Assembly (NCBI RefSeq): GCF_031432425.1
Contig: NZ_JAVKPH010000055.1
Coordinates: forward strand, 1-13,029
Length of the DNA: 13,029 nt
From: Ruixingdingia sedimenti
Lineage (GTDB): Bacteria > Pseudomonadota > Alphaproteobacteria > Rhodobacterales > Rhodobacteraceae
Direction of reading: 5' to 3'
In this document: one piece after another, positions 1 through 6,839 of the stretch
Layout of the letters: each line of letters opens with the position of its first letter
How positions within the stretch are numbered: position 1 is the stretch's first letter
Translations under genes and position numbers: made by a program
Notes under the pieces: model-generated
The model's input: the letters and a program-made list of their open reading frames with translations, nothing else
What the model was told of the DNA's origin: nothing
Database searches by the model: none

Positions 1-499
1 CACCTCCAACGCTCATGCGCCCGGAGAATGGCCCGGTCAGATCAGAAGCGGCAGGAGGGGATCAGCGTCGCGCTTACCTTCATTGTCACCCTGACCACAG
101 GCATCGTCGCCAGACTGGCTGGGGCGACCGCTGAGGTGCATCCTCGTGTCGGGTGGTGGGTGAGGTGCGGTCAGACCGGAAACGCTGCCAGCGTGCGCCC
201 CCGGCGTGCGGACCGAAAAGGTGATGCGGTTCAGATCCGCTCGGTGACTTGGTGGTCAGGTTGAACTCACAGGATCGCCCTGTCCTGCAAAGCGATGGTC
301 ATCGTCAGGGTCTGCGTCTGATGGCTGTCTCTGCCCACAAGACGGATCGTGTTCGCCGTTGCCCTGATCATGGCCCTGGTCGCGTCCGGTGCTGATGCGG
401 ACGATCTGTCCAACGTGCATTTCGATCCCGGTCGTGGTGATCGTGGTTGGCCGCGTGCGGGTCAGGCTGCGCGGAAAAACGGTTTTCCGGCTCGAAAAC
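1..499. other. Left-end stretch without a convincing gene
   Basis: No open frame here has protein-like composition together with a good ribosome binding site. A 78-codon frame at 28-264 and a 62-codon frame at 349-537 start without a well-placed Shine-Dalgarno sequence and resemble no family I recognise. The only structure I see is a hairpin at 472-489 (CGGAAAA, loop ACGG, TTTTCCG), with no T-run on either side. The stretch may be decayed or intergenic DNA to the left of the repeat cluster. Confidence 0.5.
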
Positions 500-509
500 G
501 TAAAGTTCT

Positions 510-699
510 GTCAACTTTCGGCTCAAAAGCTCAATGAAACAAGGGGTTTTTAGGTTGCGCCTGTCAACTTTCAGGCTCCCCACAGGGGCTGATCTGTCCA
601 CGAAACCACCGGAAAGTTGACATTTGACGCCTTCGGAGGGGTCGGAAAGTTGACCTGTGGACAGAAAAAGTTGCGCTTTGGCACCCGATGTCAACTTTG
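510..699. repeat. Cluster of five GTCAACTTT(C) repeats, iteron-like
   Basis: The 9-bp core GTCAACTTT occurs at 510-518, 563-571 and 690-698 on the plus strand. It occurs on the minus strand at 613-621 and 646-654, read there as AAAGTTGAC. Four of the five are followed by C, and most continue toward GG, so the consensus is about GTCAACTTTCNGG. The two inverted copies are flanked outside by an inverted pair, CTGTCCAC at 594-601 and GTGGACAG at 657-664. The first copy also lies in the inverted repeat AAAGTT-N5-AACTTT (502-518). The block lies just beyond the stop codon of the HNH gene. The pattern suggests binding sites for a DNA-binding protein, such as replication iterons, but no replication initiator gene is visible, so the role is not established. 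Confidence 0.55.
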
Positions 700-1182
700 T
701 CAGGCTGCTCTGCGCTGTTGTGCCAACCTCTCACGCGCCCGCTGATGGACCCTTGCGATGGCGGTAGCTGCGGCTTCCTGCGTCTCGAACGCACCGAGGT
801 TCATCATCACCCCATCCACCTCGACCATCGCCTCGAAGCGCTCTCCGACCAACCAGACGCCCGGTGTGCTGGTCGGCTCGCGCCAGGGTGCCCGGTGGGT
901 GGCTTTCTGCGGACGGTTGCCTTCGCGCAGGTTCTCCCACCGGTTGTCGCTGTGATCGCCGTTGATGTGCTCGACCGACCAGCGCGGCATCGTGCCGGTC
1001 ATCCAGAGCCACACGAGGCGGTGCAGCAGGTGGCGTTCGTTGTCGATCTGAACCTTCTGGAAGCCACGAGGGTCATGTGCGGTGCCTGCGATCTTGCCCT
1101 TCCGCTTGCCCTTGGCGAAGGTGAAGATGCCGGTGACAGGATCGTAGGTCAGGATTTCGCGCAGGCGTTTCTGGGTCAGCAT
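700..1182 (-). CDS. HNH endonuclease with AP2-like DNA-binding C-terminus
   Basis: This encodes a protein of 160 residues, probably a phage-type or mobile HNH nuclease that makes site-specific DNA breaks. The start at 1182 was chosen because GGAG stands about seven bases upstream. An upstream in-frame start at 1278 would add 32 residues without a comparable site. The zinc-and-histidine nuclease core spans about residues 50-88, with HRLVW at 54-58, the EHINGD stretch at 71-76 and conserved Asn at 80 and 84. Residues 104-146 read as an AP2/ERF-like domain (GVW start, NLGAF, then EAAATA), a known partner of HNH domains in homing-type enzymes of phages and bacteria. The family assignment is firm. 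The target is unknown. Its 3' end abuts the GTCAACTTT repeat cluster, and it is divergent from the first hipB gene. Confidence 0.85.
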   Translation of the reverse strand: MLTQKRLREILTYDPVTGIFTFAKGKRKGKIAGTAHDPRGFQKVQIDNERHLLHRLVWLWMTGTMPRWSVEHINGDHSDNRWENLREGNRPQKATHRAPWREPTSTPGVWLVGERFEAMVEVDGVMMNLGAFETQEAAATAIARVHQRARERLAQQRRAA

Positions 1183-1323
1183 GGGTCGTCTCCGGTTGGA
1201 TGGGTCATGCCAGGTTATACGCTCGCGGAGACAAATCGTTTTCTGGGATGGACGATTTTTCGGATATCTTTGGATCACATATTAGCTTCTTGTGGCGATC
1301 AGTGACCTTATCGACTAAAATAT

Positions 1324-1341
1324 GATCCTAAAATAAGGATC
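1324..1341. promoter_or_regulatory. Operator palindrome of the first hipBA module
   Basis: GATCCT, spacer AAAATA and AGGATC form a perfect inverted repeat 5 bp before the hipB start codon. Written another way it is ATCC-N8-GGAT, the core of the TATCC-N8-GGATA operator known for E. coli HipB. The right arm contains the AGGA ribosome binding site, so a bound repressor would cover both the promoter-proximal DNA and the translation start region. Autoregulation by the adjacent HTH protein is inferred. Confidence 0.7.
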
Positions 1342-1345
1342 TCTC

Positions 1346-1654
1346 ATGTTTCCCGCACTTGAGACTGCCCTGGACCTTCGCGAGGCTGTCCGTGTCGCCG
1401 CACGAAACAGACGGATCGCGCTGAACATCACTCAGGCCGACCTGGCCGTCCGCTCGGGGGTGCCATTGGGCACGCTGAAACGGTTCGAGCGGCTGGGTGA
1501 AGTCTCGCTATCATCGCTTCTTGCCATTGCCGAGGCGCTCGACGCGCTGGAGGGCTTCCATGCGCTCTTTCCGATGCCAGAGGCGCGCACGCTGGATGAG
1601 GTCGAGCATCACGCTGCGCGCCCCAAGCGTGCCCGTTCGAGGGCGCGGGGATGA
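1346..1654 (+). CDS. XRE-family antitoxin of HipB type (module 1)
   Basis: This is a 102-residue helix-turn-helix protein, the likely antitoxin and autorepressor for the HipA kinase that follows. The XRE/Cro domain covers about residues 11-68. It starts with LREAVRVAARNRR, then has the ITQADLA helix and a recognition helix near VPLGTLKRFE. The C-terminal tail is rich in Arg and Lys. The start at 1346 has AGGA (1336-1339) six bases upstream. The stop codon overlaps the hipA start in an ATGA (1651-1654), which points to coupled translation. In HipBA systems HipB dimers bind the operator and hold HipA inactive in a complex. A HipB-type role is strongly supported by this pairing, though sequence identity to E. 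coli HipB is low by eye. Confidence 0.85.
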   Translation: MFPALETALDLREAVRVAARNRRIALNITQADLAVRSGVPLGTLKRFERLGEVSLSSLLAIAEALDALEGFHALFPMPEARTLDEVEHHAARPKRARSRARG

Positions 1655-2901
1655 GTCTTCGCCGTCTGCATGTCATGCTCGACTTCGGCACCGGACCGGA
1701 ACGCCCTGTTGCGCGACTGGGCTGGGATACCGCTACCCGTCAGGCCGTCGCGGAATGGGAACCGACGTTCGCAGCCGCGCCGCTTCCTGTCAGCCCCTTT
1801 CTGGTCAAGACCCACACCACCCTGCTGCGTCCGCGCGGGCGCGGCTTTGGTGATCTGCCCGGCCTGTTTGGCGACAGCCTGCCGGATGGCTGGGGGCGGT
1901 TGCTGATTGATCGGGAACTGGCAGCTCGGGGAATGGCGATGACCGACATCACCGACCTGGATCGGCTGGCGATGATCGGCACCGATGGCATGGGTGCGCT
2001 GACCTATCGACCCGAGGAGACGCCGAACGCCCAGGATGCGATCAGCCTCGACTGGTTCGACCGCCTGGTGCCCGAGGTCGGCAAAGGCACAGCGGTCGAG
2101 GATCTGGAGCTGCTGCGCCAGATGGCAGGCGGATCGCAAGGGGCGCGGCCAAAGTTCGTGGCGCAGATTTCCGATGACGGCCACCACCTGCGAGGACACC
2201 GCCATCGGTGGGAGCCGGGCTGGCGTCCTGTGCTGGTCAAGCGCCGTGCCGTGCATGACGATGTTGGTGCGGTCGAGGCAGAAGCCGCCTATGCCGCGAT
2301 GGCGCGTGCTGCCGGGATCACCATGGCACCGGTGATGGTGCTGCGCGCAAGCTCGGGCGAGCCGTTCTTTGTCACCGACCGCTTCGACCGCCAAGGCGCC
2401 AGGCGGCTGCACATGCAGACGGTCGCCGCGCTGCTGGATGTCGACTTCCGGAGTGCGACGCTCGATTACATCGACCTGCTCAAGGTTGTCCGCGCCATGA
2501 CCCGAGATCAGCGCGCCGTCGAGGAGATGTTCCGGCGGATGGTCTTCAACATCCGCACCCTGAACCGCGATGACCACATGAAGAACCACGCGTTTCTGAT
2601 GGACCATACCGGCACCTGGCAGCTGGCGCCCGCCTATGACATCAGCTTCAGTCAGGGACCGGGTGGCGAGCACACGCTGCTTGTCGCAGGCGAAGGACGC
2701 AAGCCAGGACGGACTCAGATCGATCAGGTCGCGCAGAAGGCGGCGATCAAACCGAAGCGCGCAGCCGAGATTGTGGCAGAGGTCGATGCGGCCGTCGCGG
2801 ATTGGGCGCGCCATGCCGGGGAAAGCGATGTGCCAGACGCGCTCACCCGACGGATCGCAGATGCGTTCGGATCGACTTCACCAGGCGGTTCTCTCAGCTG
2901 A
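1651..2901 (+). CDS. HipA-type serine/threonine kinase toxin (module 1)
   Basis: This 416-residue protein kinase belongs to the HipA family, whose members phosphorylate translation-related targets (glutamyl-tRNA synthetase for E. coli HipA) and cause growth arrest. The N-terminal subdomain (about 1-120) contains FGDSLPDGWGR at 73-83. The glycine-rich loop, which carries the regulatory serine in relatives, reads GGSQGARPK at 160-168. A probable ATP-binding lysine is in LVK (197). The catalytic motif NRDDHMKN is at 305-312 and the metal-binding APAYD at 326-330. The spacings D307-N312 and D307-D330 equal those of D309, N314 and D332 in E. coli HipA, so the kinase core looks intact. The start overlaps the hipB stop by 4 bases. 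The stop overlaps the end of the opposing hipA gene. The true target cannot be read from sequence. Confidence 0.93.
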   Translation: MSLRRLHVMLDFGTGPERPVARLGWDTATRQAVAEWEPTFAAAPLPVSPFLVKTHTTLLRPRGRGFGDLPGLFGDSLPDGWGRLLIDRELAARGMAMTDITDLDRLAMIGTDGMGALTYRPEETPNAQDAISLDWFDRLVPEVGKGTAVEDLELLRQMAGGSQGARPKFVAQISDDGHHLRGHRHRWEPGWRPVLVKRRAVHDDVGAVEAEAAYAAMARAAGITMAPVMVLRASSGEPFFVTDRFDRQGARRLHMQTVAALLDVDFRSATLDYIDLLKVVRAMTRDQRAVEEMFRRMVFNIRTLNRDDHMKNHAFLMDHTGTWQLAPAYDISFSQGPGGEHTLLVAGEGRKPGRTQIDQVAQKAAIKPKRAAEIVAEVDAAVADWARHAGESDVPDALTRRIADAFGSTSPGGSLS

Positions 2902-4249
2902 AACCACCCCACCCACCCACGTTCGCCGCCCGATCATCTCGGTTGATCCTGGCGTAGTAGTCGCGTGGGGGAAGACCGAAATCGGCTCCCAGAGCCGCTT
3001 CAACGACCTTGGCTTGCGCCTGCAGCGCATCCGCTAGCTCCTTGGTCGCGAGACCCGGTGCTGCCCTGGCGATCGACTGTGCCAGCGCTGTGACCTGCTT
3101 GATGATGCGCGCAAGCGGTGGCTTTGCATATCCGAGGTCGATGAGCAGCCTGCGCAGATTGTCCTGCGTGACGTCCTCGGCGAATTCCGCTGCTCCATGC
3201 CAGAACGCAAGCTGGTGGGTGACAGTCCGGTCCATGAAGACCGGAACCACGTCGTAAAGCGGCGCCAGGCTTGTCCCACCGTCCCGGTGGATCACGGAGC
3301 CGTTCTTGCCGTGGTTGTCCGAGTTTCCGACCAGCAGGTTGAAGAGCGTGTGCTGGAGAAAATCACGCTGGAACAGCGTCGGCACCGATGCCTGTGCCCC
3401 GATCCGGCGCACCGCCGCAGCCGAGAAGCGGCGGTCGGGGTTCACGCTGCCCCGCTCATACTTCAGCGTCGGCGGCAGTCCGAGCGCCTGGCAGAAGTCC
3501 TCGACATGGACACGGGTGATCACACAAGCGCCGTCCGCAATCTGAACCCCTCGGTCGAACCGGGTCGAGAGGAGCGCATGGACCTGTCGACCCGGCAGGT
3601 CGAATTCCAGCGGTCGGCAGGTAGCAACCACGATTCCGCATGTCTCGGCGATCTTCAGCAGCGCGACCTCATTGCGGGTGATCTGCGCATCATCGACCGG
3701 AGAGACCTTGAGGATATGTGTCGTCGGCGCCCGCGATCCCGGTTTTGGCAGGTAGAAGCGCCCGCCCTGCGCGACGACGGCGATCTTGCCCTGCACACCT
3801 GCGACGGGCGATGGATCGCGCGCATCGTCGGGCAACCGCCTGTGCAGATGGAGCGACAGCACGATCTCGTTCAGCCGGTCCTCGGTCAGCAGCGTGTAGT
3901 CCTGCGGAAAGATCCCTGGCGTCTTGCCTGGACCTGACCCCGCCGGTGTGACCGAGATCGCACCTGGCGCGTCGACGCCAAGATGCCAGAGCAAGGCGCC
4001 AACGTCGCCCCGCTCCAGCTGGTAGCTGTCGAGGATACGCTCCAGCTGTGGGCCTTCGAACAGCAGGTTGGCGAAGTAGCCGCGACAGTCAGCGTCGGAA
4101 TAGGCTTCCGCTCGGAGCGGAAGCGATAGCGACAGCCGATGCTCTGGCGCGACCCCATCGGCATAGACAAAGCTCAACGTCCTGTCGTCGTTGCGCGACA
4201 GAAGGCCCACGGGGCTGTCGCGTCCCTCGATCCAGACATCCATCCTCAT
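2894..4249 (-). CDS. HipA-type serine/threonine kinase toxin (module 2)
   Basis: This is a second HipA-family kinase, 451 residues long, clearly different in sequence from the one it faces. I chose the start at 4249 because it overlaps the antitoxin stop in an ATGA and because the protein then begins MRMDVWIEG, typical of HipA N-termini. A longer upstream frame only re-reads the antitoxin gene in another phase. The regulatory serine loop is SPVAGVQGK (147-155), the ATP-binding lysine is in HILK (181), and the catalytic motif is NSDNHGKN (309-316). The metal-binding LAPLYD ends at D333. All key residues are present, so an active kinase is expected. Its stop codon lies within the same palindrome as the stop of module 1. 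Substrate unknown. Confidence 0.92.
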   Translation of the reverse strand: MRMDVWIEGRDSPVGLLSRNDDRTLSFVYADGVAPEHRLSLSLPLRAEAYSDADCRGYFANLLFEGPQLERILDSYQLERGDVGALLWHLGVDAPGAISVTPAGSGPGKTPGIFPQDYTLLTEDRLNEIVLSLHLHRRLPDDARDPSPVAGVQGKIAVVAQGGRFYLPKPGSRAPTTHILKVSPVDDAQITRNEVALLKIAETCGIVVATCRPLEFDLPGRQVHALLSTRFDRGVQIADGACVITRVHVEDFCQALGLPPTLKYERGSVNPDRRFSAAAVRRIGAQASVPTLFQRDFLQHTLFNLLVGNSDNHGKNGSVIHRDGGTSLAPLYDVVPVFMDRTVTHQLAFWHGAAEFAEDVTQDNLRRLLIDLGYAKPPLARIIKQVTALAQSIARAAPGLATKELADALQAQAKVVEAALGADFGLPPRDYYARINRDDRAANVGGWGGFS

Positions 4250-4458
4250 GCCCGAGGTTCCGCCATCAGGTCGATGCCCAATGCGCTGCACAGGCGCAGA
4301 TAGGTGTCCAGCGTCGCCTTGGCGGTGCCCCGCTCGATCTTGGACAGGTTGCCCTGATCGACGCCGGCGATACTCGCAAGATCGCCCTGCTTGATCCCCA
4401 GCCCCTCGCGCCGGTCGCGGATGAAACCGCCGAGGTCGGTGGTGGTCTGGATCTTCAT
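4246..4458 (-). CDS. XRE-family antitoxin of HipB type (module 2)
   Basis: A compact 70-residue protein consisting almost only of an XRE/Cro helix-turn-helix. The first helix is FIRDRREGLG, the second IKQGDLASIAG, and the recognition helix is near VDQGNLSKIERG, followed by the TLDTYLRLCSALGI helix. It is the probable antitoxin and repressor for the hipA gene it overlaps. The ATG at 4458 is preferred; a TTG at 4488 would add ten residues. Neither start has a strong Shine-Dalgarno sequence, so expression may be weak or depend on a short leader. Three matching palindromes lie upstream, one of them over the likely -10 region, which fits autoregulation. The protein is shorter than the module 1 antitoxin and lacks its basic tail. 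Confidence 0.88.
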   Translation of the reverse strand: MKIQTTTDLGGFIRDRREGLGIKQGDLASIAGVDQGNLSKIERGTAKATLDTYLRLCSALGIDLMAEPRA

Positions 4459-4470
4459 GGAGCAGCATTC

Positions 4471-4588
4471 TTTTGGTTCACTCGCCAAAACTAGCAGCTA
4501 GCGCGGTTATGGACAAGAGATTTGGCAGAACAGCCAAAACGCGTATCGTTTCGACGCCATCGCCGCACTTTTGGTTCAGACGCCAAAC
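4471..4588. promoter_or_regulatory. Three evenly spaced HipB-type operators
   Basis: TTTGG-N8-CCAAA occurs three times. The copies are 4471-4490 (TTTTGG...CCAAAA), 4521-4538 (TTTGG...CCAAA) and 4569-4588 (TTTTGG...CCAAAC). The centres are at 4480.5, 4529.5 and 4578.5, exactly 49 bp apart each time. Copies one and three also share the spacer start TTCA and the end CG. HipB proteins bind 5-base arms separated by 8 bases, so this architecture fits the adjacent antitoxin, which is the inferred ligand. Confidence 0.75.
4488..4516 (-). promoter_or_regulatory. Probable promoter of hipBA module 2
   Basis: On the minus strand TTGTCC (4516-4511), a 17-base spacer and TAGTTT (4493-4488) resemble a sigma-70 type -35/-10 pair. 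The -10 box shares three bases with the right arm of the nearest palindromic operator (4471-4490), and the second operator sits just upstream of the -35 box. An 11-bp palindrome, CTAGC-A-GCTAG (4491-4501), starts inside the -10 box and runs into the spacer. This layout suits repression by the antitoxin. No transcript start is known, so this is a prediction. Confidence 0.5.
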
Positions 4589-4798
4589 TCTGCCAAGTCG
4601 CGCTTGCACCGATTGCGCGACAAAAGCGCGACAGCATCAGGTGGGTGGTGCCTAGGATTGGAGGTCTGAAGCGACTGCGTGGCGCCTTGGCTGCGCCAGG
4701 CATGACGAGCACTGATGACGGCCACAATCCTGGCTTGAAATTGCCGGATATGACTGCCCCACTGCGCGAACCAAGATGCAGATTTTGAGCAGGATCAT
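4589..4798. other. Leader region between the operators and rmuC
   Basis: With the operator block this forms a 340-base divergent intergenic region (4459-4798). An 88-codon frame at 4522-4788 crosses the operators, has no clear family and an arginine-rich composition, so I do not call it a gene. I could not pick a confident rmuC promoter. rmuC transcription may start here, in which case HipB binding could also affect it. Confidence 0.4.
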
Positions 4799-6565
4799 AT
4801 GGATACCGACAGCCCACAGAACTTTCTCGCCTGGCTCGCCGCACAGAACCCCGTCGAGCTTGCCATGGTCGGCGTTGGCCTGCTTGTCCTTGTGCTGCTG
4901 CTGTTCGTCCTGCTGAGAATGCGGAGCACCGGCAACGCAGGCGAACTCGCGCGGCTCTCGACCAGCCTGGCTGACAAGGAAGCGCGACTGACCGAGGTGG
5001 CGAGCCGCGCCGACCGGGCAGAAGCCCTGGTATCGGAACGCAAGGCGGAAACCGACCGCCTGTCGACCGAAGTTTCAACACTGCGCGCCAGGATCGAGAC
5101 CGATCAGGCGCAGATGCGCGAACTGGGATCGCTGATCTCTGGCCTGCAGGCGCGACAGCAGGCCGACACCGCGCTGATTGCGGAGCGCGATGCCACCATC
5201 ACGCGGCTAACCAGCGACATCGCAACTTTCCAAACTCGCATCGAGGTCGAACATCAGCGGCAGAAGGAACTCTCTGCTGATGTGGCGCGGATGACGACCC
5301 AGACCCAGGCCGATGCGCAGGCGATCGCCGAACGGCGGGCAGACGGCCAGAAGGCAGCCGAGGTCATCATCGAGCTGCGCAAGCGGGTCGAGGCCGAACA
5401 ACAGGCGCAGCAGGTGCTGAAGGCGCGGATCTCGGCACTGGAAACGCAGATCGAGGCTGAGCGCGTCGCTGCAGACGACAAGATCGCCTTGCTGACGAAA
5501 ATCCGCGACGACATGCAGGAGCGCTTCCGCCAGCTGGCCGACGAGGCGCTGAAGACGCAAGGAGAGGCGTTCAGCAAGGCCAATGTCGAACGCCTGGAGG
5601 CAACCCTGTCTCCACTGAAGGAACATGTGGGGCACTTCGAGAAAGAGTTGCGCGAGGTCCATCAGGAAACCGTCAAGGACCGCGAGCGGCTCAAGACCGA
5701 GATCGCGCAGCTGACCCGGCGTTCCGAAGCGATCTCGCAAGAGGCACTGGCACTGACGCGCGCGCTCAAGGGCGATCACCAACAGCAGGGCGCCTGGGGC
5801 GAGATGATCCTGGAAAACATCCTGGAACGCTCTGGTCTGCGCAAGGATGAGGAATATCTGACCCAGGCGCATCGCACCGGCACCGAAGGCGAGCGCCTGC
5901 GCCCCGACGTGGTCGTGAGGATCCCCGGTGGCAAGTCGCTGGTGATCGACTCAAAGGTCTCGCTGAACGACTACGCCGCTGCGGTGAACGCCGAGGACGA
6001 GTCCGAGGCGATCCTGTCGCGCAAGCGCCATGTCGCGGCGATGCGGGCCCATATCAACGGGCTGTCGGCAAAGTCCTACCAGCTGGCCGAAGGGCAGTCG
6101 GTTGACTATGTGATCATGTTCGTCCCGATCGAGGGCGCGCTGTCCGAAGCCTTGCGCGAGGATGGCAAGCTGACCGAATACGCGCTGGAACGCCACATCA
6201 CCATCGCCACACCGACCACGCTGATGATGGCGATGCGCACGGTGTCTCATGTCTGGGCGGTCGAGCGGCGCAATCAGAACGCGGAGAACATCGCCAAGCG
6301 CGCAGGGCTGCTCTACGACAAGGTGACAAGCTTCGTCACCAACATGGAAAAGGTCGGCAAGGGGATCGAGACGGCCCAGGGTGCCTACGAGAGCGCTATC
6401 GGGCAGCTGTCGCGCGGTCGCGGCAACGTCCTGTCGCAGGTCGAGGCGCTGAAATCGCTGGGAGCCCGTGCGACCAAGTCGATCTCGCTGGAGTTCGAGG
6501 GTAAAGCCGAGGCCCTGGCGCTCTCGGTCGATCTGGAAACGGTCGATACGGAACCTGCTGAGTGA
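4799..6565 (+). CDS. rmuC: DNA recombination protein RmuC
   Basis: A 588-residue RmuC-family protein. Members limit inversions at short inverted repeats in E. coli and are predicted to have a restriction-like nuclease fold. An N-terminal membrane anchor lies at about residues 19-40 (hydrophobic run with VGLLVLVLLLFVLLR). A long coiled coil rich in Ala, Glu, Gln and Arg covers about 45-320. The conserved RmuC domain begins near residue 322 (QQGAWGEM) and runs to about 560. It includes RPDVVV with D370 and VIDSKVSL with D384 and K386, the probable nuclease-like residues. AGGA stands four bases before the ATG, which is close but usable. The gene is complete and full length for alphaproteobacteria. 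It stands alone between toxin-antitoxin loci and is followed by a hairpin. Confidence 0.95.
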   Translation: MDTDSPQNFLAWLAAQNPVELAMVGVGLLVLVLLLFVLLRMRSTGNAGELARLSTSLADKEARLTEVASRADRAEALVSERKAETDRLSTEVSTLRARIETDQAQMRELGSLISGLQARQQADTALIAERDATITRLTSDIATFQTRIEVEHQRQKELSADVARMTTQTQADAQAIAERRADGQKAAEVIIELRKRVEAEQQAQQVLKARISALETQIEAERVAADDKIALLTKIRDDMQERFRQLADEALKTQGEAFSKANVERLEATLSPLKEHVGHFEKELREVHQETVKDRERLKTEIAQLTRRSEAISQEALALTRALKGDHQQQGAWGEMILENILERSGLRKDEEYLTQAHRTGTEGERLRPDVVVRIPGGKSLVIDSKVSLNDYAAAVNAEDESEAILSRKRHVAAMRAHINGLSAKSYQLAEGQSVDYVIMFVPIEGALSEALREDGKLTEYALERHITIATPTTLMMAMRTVSHVWAVERRNQNAENIAKRAGLLYDKVTSFVTNMEKVGKGIETAQGAYESAIGQLSRGRGNVLSQVEALKSLGARATKSISLEFEGKAEALALSVDLETVDTEPAE

Positions 6566-6601
6566 TCTGGCGCACCAGCACGATCATGCAATAGCCCTGA
6601 C

Positions 6602-6637
6602 ATCTTGCGCCTGCTCTTGACCGAGCGGGCGCAAGAT
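6602..6637 (+). terminator. Hairpin after rmuC, possible terminator
   Basis: The arms at 6602-6616 and 6623-6637 (ending GCTC and starting GAGC) pair over 15 positions, with a single G-U wobble and a 6-base loop TTGACC. It begins 36 bases after the rmuC stop. No T-run follows, so it may be a terminator assisted by another factor or an mRNA 3'-end stabiliser. A second small hairpin (AACCC-GGA-GGGTT, 6658-6670) follows. Confidence 0.55.
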
Positions 6638-6730
6638 CTCCACAGGTCTCGGTAGCTAACCCGGAGGGTTCAGGCGCCCCCGACCGGCTGGCACCCGAAG
6701 CACCCCCATCGCGACCGCGCATTTTTTCTA

Positions 6731-6775
6731 GGACTTCGACCGCGCGTCAGATCCCAATGATCTGCACCGAAGTCC
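6731..6775. other. Nested inverted repeats upstream of the XRE gene
   Basis: The outer arms are GGACTTCG (6731-6738) and CGAAGTCC (6768-6775). Inside are CAGATC (6748-6753) and GATCTG (6759-6764) around a 5-base loop. All arms match perfectly. A run of six T lies just before the structure (6722-6727). A further inverted pair, CGACCG-TT-CGGTCG, is at 6780-6793. It could be a folded 5' leader or a binding site; function unknown. Confidence 0.45.
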
Positions 6776-6809
6776 CACCCGACCGTTCGGTCGCGTCACG
6801 GTAAGTAAG

Positions 6810-6829
6810 TCATGTGAACAACCACATGA
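6810..6829. promoter_or_regulatory. Probable operator of the XRE regulator
   Basis: TCATGTG, spacer AACAAC and CACATGA form a perfect inverted repeat that ends 10 bases before the start codon of the downstream helix-turn-helix gene and touches its GAGAG ribosome binding site (6828-6832). The position suggests self-repression of transcription or translation; the ligand is inferred. Confidence 0.6.
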
Positions 6830-6839
6830 GAGCAACACC

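Noticed and set aside
28..264. 78-codon plus-strand frame at the left edge
   Set aside because: No proper ribosome binding site, odd composition and no recognisable domain.
688..1305. Long plus-strand frame opposite the HNH gene
   Set aside because: It is the complement of a clear HNH/AP2 protein and shows no motifs of its own.
1609..2814. 401-codon minus-strand frame opposite hipA of module 1
   Set aside because: The plus-strand frame carries all HipA kinase motifs; the minus frame is a GC-rich shadow.
4250..4468. N-terminal extension of the second HipA
   Set aside because: It overlaps the antitoxin in another phase and has no HipA similarity; the ATGA overlap gives the natural start.
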